A DNA stretch of 28,224 nt, taken from DATDCY01 sp964513745 (lineage in GTDB: Bacteria > JAUVQV01 > DATDCY01). Where the stretch lies: positions 1-28,224 of the forward strand of contig CAZEOK010000031.1 in assembly GCA_964513745.1 (NCBI GenBank), in the 5' to 3' direction. The notes beneath the pieces are model-generated. The model worked only from the letters and a program-made list of their open reading frames with translations. It made no database searches and was not told where the DNA came from. The translations under genes and the position numbers were made by a program. This document shows positions 1 through 7,547 of this stretch, piece by piece (position 1 is the stretch's first letter; every line of letters starts with the position of its first letter).

Positions 1-1
1 G

Positions 2-133
2 CTGGTCCCCGAGCGGTTGAGCGCAACCATTAGCGACCTGCCGGGTGACCTGATCCGCGGGATCGCGGTGCACCGTTTCGGCGACACCGACGCCGACGAG
101 TGGTCCGCGATTCTCGGCAGCCACACCCGCTGA
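2..133 (+). CDS. C-terminal fragment of an unidentified protein
   Basis: An open frame enters from the left edge and ends at TGA 131-133, giving 43 residues (begins LVPERLSATISDL, ends AILGSHTR). Its GC-rich third positions resemble its neighbours, so it is probably the genuine tail of a gene that starts outside the window. I recognise no domain and assign no function. Confidence 0.5.
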   Translation: MVPERLSATISDLPGDLIRGIAVHRFGDTDADEWSAILGSHTR

Positions 134-335
134 CGCTCGCCCCGAACTTCGAGCAACCCAGCGGCTCTGATGCAGGTGCCTGGGGGAGTGGCGGGTCCAT
201 TGCTCCTGGGAAGATCCACCGCTCATCAGGCGCTCATCATGGCGTCCGTGACGCCCTGCAGGTGATGCCCCGCCTGATGCAGGGAGTTCGGATTCACGGT
301 ATTATCTTCTGGGACAAACATCAGGAGGAAGATCC
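134..335. other. Intergenic region with inverted repeat and pyrophosphatase leader
   Basis: This stretch has no convincing gene. It holds an inverted repeat (CCCTGCA at 254-260, TGCAGGG at 278-284) without a following T-tract. A TATTAT at 300-305 could be a -10 box, but no good -35 lies 16-18 nt upstream. The ribosome binding site of the next gene, CAGGAGGAAG, is at about 321-331 and fixes its GTG start at 336. Confidence 0.4.
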
Positions 336-1997
336 GTGAGCACACAGCGGGCCCGGACGGTATTCGTCACCGGCCACACGACGCCGGATACGGACTCGGT
401 CTGTTCTGCGATCGCCTACGCCTACTTCAAGAGCCAGACGGACAGGGCGCATCTGTTCACGCCGGTGCGCGCCGGCAAGCTCAACCACGAGACCGCCTTC
501 GTGCTCGAGAAGTTCGGCGTGCCCGTCCCGGCGGAGATCGACAGCCTCGTCGCCACCGTCAGCGACCTGGAGCTCAAGCGTCCGGTCACCGTCGGCGTCA
601 ACGACTCCGTCCAGGCGCTGGCGCTGGTGATGCGCCAGCACGGGGTGCGCTCCGTCCCGGTTGTGGACGAGACGGGCCGGCTGGCCGGGGTGGTCGGGCT
701 CAAGGACGTCGCCGGCCACTACATGGAGAGTGTCGGCTTCTCGGACCTGGCAAAGGCGCCGATCGACCTGGACATCCTGGTGAAAACCCTCGACGGCCGG
801 GTCCTGTGCAACCCGCGGCAGCTCTCGGTGCTCAGCGGGCGCGTGCTGATCGCCGCGATGCAGCGGGCCACGCTGCTGCACCGCGTGCTCCCCGGGGACG
901 TGGTGGTCGTCGGCGACCAGAACGACGTCCAGCTCGAGCTGATCCGGGTGGGCTGCTCGGCGGTGATCGTCGCCGACGGCGCGGCCTGCGCGGCCGAGGT
1001 CGTCGCGGCGGCCATCGAGCGGGGCGTCCTGCTGCTCTCATCGCCGCACCCGGCATTCGCCACGGTGCAGCTGATGACCATGGCCGAGCCGGTCTCCTCG
1101 ATCATGTCCACCAATTGCCCGGCCGCCGGTCTGTATACACCGATGGCCGAGGTGCGCTCGCGCATCGTCGAGTCCGAGTACCGCTCCGTCGTCGTCGAGG
1201 ACAGCGACCACCGCCTGATAGGCTTCATCACGCGGACCGACCTGCTGACGCCGGTGCGCAAGCTGGCGATCCTCGTGGACCACAACGAGCTGTCGCAGGC
1301 CGTCGACGGCATCGAGGAGGCGGAGGTGCTCGAGATCATCGACCACCACCGCGTCGGCGACATCTCGACCACGGCGCCGATCTACGTCTACAACGACCCG
1401 GTGGGCAGCACCTGCTCCGTCGTGGCGGGGATCATGCTGCTGCACCAGACGCACATCCCGCCGGAGATCGCCGGCATCCTGCTCTCGGGAATCCTGTCGG
1501 ACACGCTGCTGCTGACGCTGTCGACCACCACCGAGCGCGACCGCGCCACGGCCGGGCGCCTGGCCGGGCTCGCGGGTATCGATATCCCGACCTATGCCCC
1601 GGAGCTGCTGCACGCCAGCATCAACCTGGAGGGCAAGAGCGCCGCCGAGCTGATCGCGGCGGACTTCAAGGAGTTCCTGATCGGCGGCAAGAATCTCGGC
1701 GTCAGCCAGATGATGTCGCTCGACTGCGCCGAGATCGCCGAGCGGGAGCCCGAGCTGCTCGCGGAGCTGGAGCGTCTGCGACTGGCGAACAAGTACGACC
1801 TGGCGGCGCTGCTGGTGCTCAACCCCCTCGGCAAGAGCCAGGAGCGCATCCTGGTCAAGGGCGAGGCCTGGATCGTCGAGAAGGCGTTCAATGTGACCGT
1901 GACGCAGGGCGCCTGCACCGTCCCGCGCGTGATGTCCCGCAAGAAGGACTTCATCCCGGCGATCGGTCAGGTGCTCACCCTGGGACGGAACCGGTAG
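336..1997 (+). CDS. ppaC: Manganese-dependent family II inorganic pyrophosphatase with CBS and DRTGG domains
   Basis: Hydrolyses cytosolic pyrophosphate; in CBS-DRTGG family II enzymes activity is modulated by adenine nucleotides bound at the CBS pair. At 553 aa it matches the long regulated form. Domain order: N-terminal DHH part with GHTTPDTDS (H14, D18, D20), CBS1 (about 70-130), DRTGG (about 145-250), CBS2 (about 253-308), the DHH core with IDHHRVGD (D336-H337-H338), then DHHA2 ending in SRKK (534-537). The GTG start is chosen because a strong AGGAGGAAG sits 5-8 nt upstream and the frame begins just before the metal-binding strand. The first motif reads H-T-T-P-D rather than the usual H-x-N-P-D, a small oddity. 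It stands alone and converges on the next gene with a 24-nt gap. Confidence 0.93.
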   Translation: MSTQRARTVFVTGHTTPDTDSVCSAIAYAYFKSQTDRAHLFTPVRAGKLNHETAFVLEKFGVPVPAEIDSLVATVSDLELKRPVTVGVNDSVQALALVMRQHGVRSVPVVDETGRLAGVVGLKDVAGHYMESVGFSDLAKAPIDLDILVKTLDGRVLCNPRQLSVLSGRVLIAAMQRATLLHRVLPGDVVVVGDQNDVQLELIRVGCSAVIVADGAACAAEVVAAAIERGVLLLSSPHPAFATVQLMTMAEPVSSIMSTNCPAAGLYTPMAEVRSRIVESEYRSVVVEDSDHRLIGFITRTDLLTPVRKLAILVDHNELSQAVDGIEEAEVLEIIDHHRVGDISTTAPIYVYNDPVGSTCSVVAGIMLLHQTHIPPEIAGILLSGILSDTLLLTLSTTTERDRATAGRLAGLAGIDIPTYAPELLHASINLEGKSAAELIAADFKEFLIGGKNLGVSQMMSLDCAEIAEREPELLAELERLRLANKYDLAALLVLNPLGKSQERILVKGEAWIVEKAFNVTVTQGACTVPRVMSRKKDFIPAIGQVLTLGRNR

Positions 1998-2021
1998 CCG
2001 TCCCGAAACAGGCTCGCGTTT

Positions 2022-3824
2022 TCAGTACGTCGCCCGCTGCTCGTGCTGCCGGCCAAGCGACTTCAGAAACACCTCGTCTCCCCCCGGGCCATATCCCAGA
2101 CCCTCCATGACGACCCGGAGGTTATATCGCGCCTCGTGGTAGTCTGGGCGGTGCCTCAGGGCTTCGGCGAAATTGATCGCCGCCTCTTCCCAGTGGCCCA
2201 GCCTCGCAAGAAGCACGCCCCGTTTGCAATGCGCTTCGACAAAGTCGGGTCGGTAACCGATCGCCGCCCGGAGGTGTTCGATGGCCTTCTCGGTTTTCCC
2301 GAGGCGGGACTCCACGAGCCCGAGTCGGTAATGAGCGTCGGCGAAGGGCCGGTGGATCGTGGTGGCCCGGTTGAACTCGGCCGCCGCATCGGGAAGGGCA
2401 CCCTGTTCGGCCAGGCTGACACCGCGGCGGAAATGCTCCTCGGCCCGGGCGGGGACTTCGGTCGCGGCCTGCCGGTAAAGCGCCAGGCCCTCCTCCTGCC
2501 TCCCGATCCGGGTCAGGTACGAGCCGAGATTGAGCTTGGCGACCCAGTTCCGGGGGGTGACGTCGATGGCGTGTTGCATCACCGTTTCCGTATCCCGCCA
2601 GAATCCAACCTGCTGTCGGGCCAAGGCTACACAGACCACCGTGACCACTCCCGCGACCGCGACCGGGATCACCCGGGCGCGCGGCTGGCTACATGCCAGA
2701 TCGGCTCCCGCCCACACCACCATGATGAAAGGGCCGATCAGTGGCAGATAGGTGTACCGGTCGGCTCGAGCCTGCATGCCGACCTGGATGACGCCGATCA
2801 CGGGCGCGAGTGTCACAACGTACCAGCCCCATCCCACAGGGAGCCAGGGGCTCGTCCTGCATCGCTGCACTGTAAAGACGGTCAGCGATCCCAGCAACAG
2901 CACCGCGCCTCCGAGGTGCAGGTAGGGGATTCCGTCGATCGGGTAGGGGTAGAAGAGGGCCATCCCGGTCGGCAGGACCATCCGCGCGAGGTAGGTTGCG
3001 TACGACGCCACGGCATTTTCGATGCGCAGTGCCAGCGGGATTGCCGCCAACGAGACGGCCGCCTTCCCGATGCCGGCCTGGGCGAACCACGTGATGGCGG
3101 AGGACCCCAGCGCGGGTACGAGCAGCGGAATCTTCTCGATCAGGAGACGCCGCACCGCGGTCGGCCGGTACCCAGCTCGCGGGGGAGAAAGGCGCCCGAG
3201 AGGCCAGTAGTCCAGCAGCAGCAGTACCAGGGGGAGGGTGACCAGCATCGGCTTTGCCATTAAACCGAAGACGTACATGGCAAGGAGCAACGCGTATCTC
3301 CCCCTGCCGGGCTTTCGGACATGCCAGAGATAGCAGGCCATGGTCAGCACCCAGAACAGCCCGGCGAGAACGTCCTTGCGCTCGGAAACCCAGGCCACCG
3401 ATTCCACGTGCAGAGGATGGACCGCGAAGAGAAGGCTCACGACGGCGGCGCGCCAGAGCATCCCGGTGCAGCGCTGCAGAACCAGCAGCAGCAGGGTCGC
3501 GCTCACGAGGTGCAAGGCCAGGCTCGTGAGATGGTGCGCACCTGCGTTCATGCCGAAGAACTCGACGTCGAGCATATGCGATGCCCAGGTCAGTGGATGC
3601 CAGTTTTCCTGCCGGATGGTCGTGAAGGCACTCCGGAGACCCGCCGCTGTCAGGCCCCCCTTGACGGCTTCGTTCTCGTAGACGTAGTCGCAGTCGTCCC
3701 AGTCGACGAAGGGGAAGAAGCTCACCGGCCAGAATGTCGTCACCGTCACCGTGAAGAGGATCACGATTGCGGCGAGCAGGGGAGCGCGTCTGATCCGGAT
3801 CGAGGTGTCGACCGACAGGGACAT
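2022..3824 (-). CDS. Polytopic membrane protein with C-terminal TPR repeats (TMTC/GT-C-like)
   Basis: 600 aa: about 9-11 hydrophobic segments over residues 15-400, then about four TPR units (about 405-585; phrases such as DAHYRLGLVESRLGKTEKAI). The first extracytoplasmic loop has an acidic patch (FVDWDDCDY) followed by NWHPLTWASHMLDVEFFG, then HPLHVESVAWVSERKDVL. This arrangement is typical of bacterial TPR membrane proteins related to eukaryotic TMTC O-mannosyltransferases and other GT-C glycosyltransferases, where the loop acidic residues are thought to be catalytic. A polyprenyl-sugar-dependent glycosyltransferase role is inferred from that fold; the substrate is unknown. It is clearly paralogous to the gene at 4352-5962. 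The ATG at 3824 lies 7 nt after a perfect TATAAT, with no Shine-Dalgarno, so the mRNA is probably leaderless. Confidence 0.82.
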   Translation of the reverse strand: MSLSVDTSIRIRRAPLLAAIVILFTVTVTTFWPVSFFPFVDWDDCDYVYENEAVKGGLTAAGLRSAFTTIRQENWHPLTWASHMLDVEFFGMNAGAHHLTSLALHLVSATLLLLVLQRCTGMLWRAAVVSLLFAVHPLHVESVAWVSERKDVLAGLFWVLTMACYLWHVRKPGRGRYALLLAMYVFGLMAKPMLVTLPLVLLLLDYWPLGRLSPPRAGYRPTAVRRLLIEKIPLLVPALGSSAITWFAQAGIGKAAVSLAAIPLALRIENAVASYATYLARMVLPTGMALFYPYPIDGIPYLHLGGAVLLLGSLTVFTVQRCRTSPWLPVGWGWYVVTLAPVIGVIQVGMQARADRYTYLPLIGPFIMVVWAGADLACSQPRARVIPVAVAGVVTVVCVALARQQVGFWRDTETVMQHAIDVTPRNWVAKLNLGSYLTRIGRQEEGLALYRQAATEVPARAEEHFRRGVSLAEQGALPDAAAEFNRATTIHRPFADAHYRLGLVESRLGKTEKAIEHLRAAIGYRPDFVEAHCKRGVLLARLGHWEEAAINFAEALRHRPDYHEARYNLRVVMEGLGYGPGGDEVFLKSLGRQHEQRATY

Positions 3825-3837
3825 GGATGGGATTATA
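3825..3837 (-). promoter_or_regulatory. -10 element placed for leaderless initiation of the TPR membrane protein
   Basis: On the minus strand TATAAT occupies 3837-3832 and is followed by 7 nt and then the ATG (3824), so +1 would fall at about 3825. No convincing -35 is visible 16-18 nt upstream, so activity would rest on the consensus -10 or on an activator. Confidence 0.5.
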
Positions 3838-3891
3838 CCGCGACATCCACCCGGCCTCCGGGCAGTACGGAGGGTGGCATCATAATAAAGG

Positions 3892-3920
3892 TGGACAATT
3901 CCCCGCCGGCAACCTATATT
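3892..3920 (+). promoter_or_regulatory. Promoter of the cold-shock gene
   Basis: TGGACA (3892-3897), a 17-nt spacer and TATATT (3915-3920) form a good sigma70-type promoter. The predicted start near 3927 gives an untranslated leader of about 107 nt before the csp ATG. Long leaders are a hallmark of cspA-type genes, where they act in temperature-dependent mRNA stability and translation. Confidence 0.6.
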
Positions 3921-4033
3921 CTTGGAACTAGCTTACGTTTGATGAATCCCCAACCGTCAGCGATCACGTGTCCTGAGAGAACTCAGGGTTCTGCGTGAGT
4001 ATCTCAAAGGGATCAGAAGGAAAAGGCAGGAAC

Positions 4034-4237
4034 ATGGCAAAGGGAACAGTGAAGTGGTTCAATTATCAGAAGGGTTTTGGCTTCATCAGCCTCGAGGACG
4101 GCTCCAAGGACGTCTTCGTGCACCACACCGCGATCGGCGGCTCGGGCTTCAAGAGCCTGAGCGAGGGTCAGGCCGTGGAGTTCGAGATCGTCGACGGCCA
4201 GAAGGGCCCGGCGGCCTCCAACGTCCGCCCCGCCTAA
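4034..4237 (+). CDS. csp: CspA-family cold-shock protein
   Basis: 67-aa single cold-shock domain, the usual family length, which binds single-stranded nucleic acid and melts RNA secondary structure in the cytoplasm. RNP1 (KGFGFI, residues 13-18) and RNP2 (VFVHH, 27-31) are intact, and the start MAKGTVKWFN is canonical. I use ATG 4034, preceded by GGCAGGAAC, in preference to the in-frame upstream ATG at 3995, which would add residues absent from the family. It is monocistronic, with its own promoter (3892-3920) and terminator (4256-4296), and sits between two paralogous membrane-protein genes. The long leader suggests post-transcriptional control. Confidence 0.95.
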   Translation: MAKGTVKWFNYQKGFGFISLEDGSKDVFVHHTAIGGSGFKSLSEGQAVEFEIVDGQKGPAASNVRPA

Positions 4238-4255
4238 CTTCGCACGGTAGATCAT

Positions 4256-4296
4256 CGGCCCCCTCTCCCCAACGGGAGCGGGGGCCGTTGCTTTTT
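4256..4296 (+). terminator. Intrinsic terminator after csp
   Basis: A strong GC-rich hairpin (CGGCCCCC... AAC ...GGGGGCCG, stem within 4256-4287) is followed by TTGCTTTTT. It lies 19 nt past the csp stop and separates csp from the gene starting at 4352. Confidence 0.88.
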
Positions 4297-4317
4297 CAGG
4301 CTTCGGGGTGAGTCGCT

Positions 4318-4345
4318 TTGCGCCTGCCCCGTCGCATGCCATAAT
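4318..4345 (+). promoter_or_regulatory. Extended -10 promoter placed for leaderless initiation
   Basis: TGC immediately precedes CATAAT (4340-4345), making an extended -10. A weak TTGCGC (4318-4323) lies 16 nt upstream. Six nt separate the -10 from ATG 4352, so the canonical +1 coincides with the A of the start codon. There is no Shine-Dalgarno. Confidence 0.55.
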
Positions 4346-4351
4346 CCCGGG

Positions 4352-5962
4352 ATGATCCGGCGCGCCGCCTTCCCGATCGTCGTGTTGTCGGTGCTGCTGT
4401 TGCTGGCCTTTGCGGGTGTCTCGGACAACGGCTTCGTGCCCTACGACGACGACCGCTACGTCACCAACAACCTCATCGTGCGCGAGGGCCTCTCGGCAGG
4501 AGGCCTGGGTTGGGCATTCACCAGCGTCGGGTACGCGTCCAACTGGCACCCCCTGACCTGGCTCTCGCACATGGCCGACGTGCAGCTTTTCGGACTCAAT
4601 CCCCGCCGGCACCACCAGTCGAGCGTGCTCTTGCACCTGGCGGGGTGCCTGTTGCTCTTTCACGTGCTGCGGTCGGCAACCGGCCATCTCTGGCGCAGCT
4701 TTTTCGCCGCGGCGCTTTTCGCCGTCCATCCGCTGCGGGTGGAGTCGGTGGCCTGGGTGGCGCAGCGCAAGGATGTCCTTGGATTCTTCTTCGGGATGCT
4801 GACCCTCGCGGCGTGGCTGGCGTGGCTGCGGCGCCCCGAATCGTGGCGACGCTACGCCCTGGTCGCCGGGGCTTTTCTCGCCGGGTTGCTGTCGAAACCA
4901 ACCCTCGTGATGCTCCCCGCGGCCATGCTCCTTTTCGCGTGGTGGCCCCTCGGCTGCCTGGGGGGGATGCACGCTGGTGCGCCAGGGCGCCGATTTCCGC
5001 GGGCGGCCACGGGCGTAGCCTGGCTTTTTCCCCCGGCGATGGCCGTGGCGGTCCTGTCCTGGCTGGCGCAGCGGGCGGGTGGAGGTTTCCTGGATCAGGC
5101 CGCACCGCCCCTCGGGATGCGTCTGGCCAACGCGCTGGTTTCGATCGTCGTATACCTGGGCAAGGTGCTCCTGCCGCGCGATCTGGCGGTTTTTTATCCC
5201 TTCCCCACGGAGATCGCCCCTGTCATGGTGGCGGCTGCCGCGATCCTGGTGGCGGGGATCTGCGCCGCGACCTGGCACTGGCGCCGTCGACATCCGTACG
5301 TGCTGATCGGCTGGCTCTGGTATATGGCAATGCTCCTCCCCACGCTCGGGCTGGTCCCGATCGGTGCCCAGGCGATGGCAGACCGGTACACCTACCTCCC
5401 GTCGGCGGGTCTTGCCGTGGCCTTCATCTGGCTGTCGGCGGGCATCGCCGGGGCGGGGCTCCCTGCGAGGCTTGCGGCAGGCGCCGGCGGCGCGGCCCTG
5501 ATCCTCGCGCTGCTGCCGGCAACCCGCGCGCAGGTGGGGGTCTGGCGCGACGGCGCGACCCTCTTCTCGCACGCCCTGCGGGTGACGAGGGACAACTGGC
5601 ACATCGAGCACGAATTCGGCGCGCTGCTCTTCAACGGCAAACGCTACGACGAAGCGCAGGCCCACTTCCGGGAGACGTTGCGCCTGAAACCCAACCACGT
5701 CCTGGCGCGGTACAACCTGGCGGGAGTCCTCTTCTGGCAGGGACGGACGGCACCGGCGGTGGCGGAGTACCGGGAGGTCCTGCGCTTGCGCCCCGACTTT
5801 GCGGAGGCGCACTTCCGGCTGGCGCGAGCGCTCGCCTATCTGGGCAACGCCGCCGAGGCGCTCCCCGCCTTCGAGGAGGCCTTGCGTCTCGAGCCCGACC
5901 ATGCCGGCGCGGCGGCGGGCCGGCGCAAGGCGCTGGCGGCGCTCGGGCGGGCCGGCAATTGA
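4352..5962 (+). CDS. Polytopic membrane protein with C-terminal TPR repeats, paralogue of the 2022-3824 gene
   Basis: 536 aa with a hydrophobic N-terminal portion (about 9-11 segments to residue ~395) and three TPR units (about 410-525; e.g. EAHFRLARALAYLGNAAEAL). It shares with the divergent neighbour an acidic first loop (VPYDDDRYV), the block NWHPLTWLSHMADVQLFGLN and HPLRVESVAWVAQRKDVL. The family context (TMTC-like/GT-C) suggests lipid-linked sugar transfer to proteins outside the membrane, but no donor or acceptor can be read from the sequence. The ATG sits 6 nt after an extended -10, pointing to a leaderless transcript. Its TGA overlaps the -35 box of the next gene's promoter. Confidence 0.82.
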   Translation: MIRRAAFPIVVLSVLLLLAFAGVSDNGFVPYDDDRYVTNNLIVREGLSAGGLGWAFTSVGYASNWHPLTWLSHMADVQLFGLNPRRHHQSSVLLHLAGCLLLFHVLRSATGHLWRSFFAAALFAVHPLRVESVAWVAQRKDVLGFFFGMLTLAAWLAWLRRPESWRRYALVAGAFLAGLLSKPTLVMLPAAMLLFAWWPLGCLGGMHAGAPGRRFPRAATGVAWLFPPAMAVAVLSWLAQRAGGGFLDQAAPPLGMRLANALVSIVVYLGKVLLPRDLAVFYPFPTEIAPVMVAAAAILVAGICAATWHWRRRHPYVLIGWLWYMAMLLPTLGLVPIGAQAMADRYTYLPSAGLAVAFIWLSAGIAGAGLPARLAAGAGGAALILALLPATRAQVGVWRDGATLFSHALRVTRDNWHIEHEFGALLFNGKRYDEAQAHFRETLRLKPNHVLARYNLAGVLFWQGRTAPAVAEYREVLRLRPDFAEAHFRLARALAYLGNAAEALPAFEEALRLEPDHAGAAAGRRKALAALGRAGN

Positions 5963-5987
5963 CACCGCGCGGGATTCCCCCTACCTT
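5959..5987 (+). promoter_or_regulatory. Promoter of the GAF histidine kinase, leaderless geometry
   Basis: A perfect TTGACA (5959-5964) overlaps the upstream stop codon. A 17-nt spacer leads to TACCTT (5982-5987), and only 8 nt remain before ATG 5996, putting +1 about 2 nt before the ATG. No Shine-Dalgarno is present. The same layout (TTGACT, 17 nt, TACCGT, 8 nt, ATG) precedes the kinase at 11491. Confidence 0.65.
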
Positions 5988-5995
5988 CGTGAGCG

Positions 5996-7300
5996 ATGTC
6001 GAACGACGCACCTTTTCCTGAAAAACGCCGGGCGCTGCGCCGCGCCGAAGACCACCGACGGACCGTTGTCACGCGCGAGCTCGACGCGGCGCGCCGCGTC
6101 AGTGAAATCCTCTTCCAGGTGCGACATCCGGACGATGTCATCAACCGGGCCCTCGAGATCGCCGTGGAAGTCCTCGACGCCGAAGGCGGTTCGATCCTCA
6201 TCGCCGATCCGCAGACCCGGCAGCTGGTTTTCAGGCACTCGATCGGGGTCAAGCCGGCAACGGTGGGCATGGGTATTCCCTGGGACAAGGGGATCGCCGG
6301 AGCGGTCTACGCCGGTGGCGAGGCGGCCATCATCCACGACGTCCAGCACGACGCCCGGCACTTCAAGGGGATCGACGAGGCGACGACGCTCGTGACCACG
6401 AACATGATCACCGCGCCGTTGAAGAGGTGGCAGGCCTCCACGATCGGCGTGCTCGAGATCATCAACAAACGCGGCGGCCGCTTCGACGAGCAGGACCTCT
6501 CGCTCGTCACGATCGTCTCGACGATTGCCGCGGCGGCCATCGAGCGTGCGCAACTCGACGAGGAGGCGAAGCTGGCCGAGGTCGCCCGGCTCGTTGCCGG
6601 GATCGGCCACGACATCAAGAACCTGCTGACGCCGATCGTCTTCGGCTCCGAGATCATCAGCGATTCGGTGGAGCAGCTCTTCCAGAGGCTGCCCCCCGGG
6701 GAGCGAGACGGGGCCTTGAAGACCTACCGGCGGTGCCGCACGGTCCTGGAAGCCGTGGAGGCCTCCGCCCGCCACACGCAGGACCGACTGAAGGAAATCA
6801 CCGACTGCGTGATGGGGCGAAGCATGCCGGCGCGATTCGCGCCCTGCGCGTTGGCGACCGTCGTCGAGCAGGTGTTCGAGACCCTGCGGGCGCTGGCTCA
6901 GCAGCGGGGCGTCTCCCTGATCGCCGAAGGGCTCGCGGGGCTGCCCGAAGTGCGCGCCGACGAGGGCAAGCTCTTCAACCTCTTCTATAACCTGGTCAAC
7001 AACGCGCTCGCCGAGATGCCACAGGGCGGGAGCGTGACCGTCCGCGGTGAGCCGGACCCCGCGGGGGGCGGCCTGCTGATCGACGTCGCGGACACCGGCC
7101 GGGGCATGCCGCCGGAGGTTCGGGACCTGCTCTTCACGGACGCGGTGGCATCCACCCACAAGCGCCACGGGAGCGGGCTTGGCACCAGGCTCGCCAAGGA
7201 CGTGGTCGACGCGCACGGCGGCCGGATATCGGTCGACAGCACGCTCGGCGTGGGCACGACCATCAGGATGTTCCTGCCCTTCGTGCCGGCCGGGACCTGA
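5996..7300 (+). CDS. Soluble GAF-domain sensor histidine kinase
   Basis: 434 aa without membrane segments, so cytoplasmic. A GAF domain covers about residues 28-175 (phrases AEGGSILIADP and GVLEIINKRGG). The dimerisation/phosphoacceptor region has AGIGHDIKNLLTP with H205 as the likely phosphorylated histidine. The HATPase domain has an N box (FYNLVNNALAEMP), G1 (DTGRGMP) and G2 (GSGLGTRLAKDVVDAHGG). Such kinases sense a small ligand through GAF and phosphorylate a response regulator. None lies next to it (the next gene is an HTH/PBP-type regulator), so it is an orphan kinase here. The GAF ligand cannot be told from the sequence. Confidence 0.9.
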   Translation: MSNDAPFPEKRRALRRAEDHRRTVVTRELDAARRVSEILFQVRHPDDVINRALEIAVEVLDAEGGSILIADPQTRQLVFRHSIGVKPATVGMGIPWDKGIAGAVYAGGEAAIIHDVQHDARHFKGIDEATTLVTTNMITAPLKRWQASTIGVLEIINKRGGRFDEQDLSLVTIVSTIAAAAIERAQLDEEAKLAEVARLVAGIGHDIKNLLTPIVFGSEIISDSVEQLFQRLPPGERDGALKTYRRCRTVLEAVEASARHTQDRLKEITDCVMGRSMPARFAPCALATVVEQVFETLRALAQQRGVSLIAEGLAGLPEVRADEGKLFNLFYNLVNNALAEMPQGGSVTVRGEPDPAGGGLLIDVADTGRGMPPEVRDLLFTDAVASTHKRHGSGLGTRLAKDVVDAHGGRISVDSTLGVGTTIRMFLPFVPAGT

Positions 7301-7470
7301 CCGGGTCAGCTGGAGACCTCCCCTCCGCGCCACTCCTAAGCGCAGAACATGCTTCAGGATGACCGTCACCGTGCGGGTTGCGGGGTCCTGACGCTGTGGC
7401 TCCCCGTCGTGCCCCCTCCGGGGTGAGCATGTGATCGGTCGGGATCATTCACCCCACCAGCGGTGTCAAT
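7301..7470. other. Intergenic region with an imperfect hairpin
   Basis: No gene is evident. CTGACCGGGTCAG (7297-7309) overlaps the kinase stop as a small 5-bp hairpin. A larger imperfect inverted repeat spans 7420-7455: GGGGTGA pairs with TCACCCC, with GATC/GATC nested inside. Neither has a T-tract, so a protein-binding site upstream of the regulator's promoter is as likely as termination. Confidence 0.4.
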
Positions 7471-7499
7471 TTGACTGCAATGGTACGCCATGATATTGG
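7471..7499 (+). promoter_or_regulatory. Promoter of the tup regulator gene
   Basis: TTGACT (7471-7476), a 17-nt spacer and TATTGG (7494-7499) predict a start near 7506, just before the three phased repeats at 7508-7533 and the GGGAGGA ribosome binding site. Confidence 0.5.
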
Positions 7500-7507
7500 A
7501 TGTACGG

Positions 7508-7533
7508 GTAATAATAGGTAATATTTTGTAATA
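7508..7533 (+). promoter_or_regulatory. Three GTAATA direct repeats with exact 10-bp period (candidate operator)
   Basis: GTAATA occurs at 7508-7513, 7518-7523 and 7528-7533, so the copies lie one helical turn apart and on the same face. They cover the expected transcription start and end 3 nt before the Shine-Dalgarno of the regulator gene, an ideal place for repression. Autoregulation by the encoded HTH protein is the simplest inference. Confidence 0.6.
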
Positions 7534-7547
7534 TTCGGGAGGAAATT

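Noticed and set aside
4013..5965. 650-aa minus-strand open frame opposite the TPR membrane protein and csp
   Set aside because: It covers two clear plus-strand genes, and its composition (Arg, Pro, Gly, His-rich) is that of an antisense shadow in GC-rich DNA.
7420..7455. Intrinsic terminator for the GAF kinase
   Set aside because: The inverted repeat is imperfect and has no T-tract; it is kept only as an unassigned hairpin.
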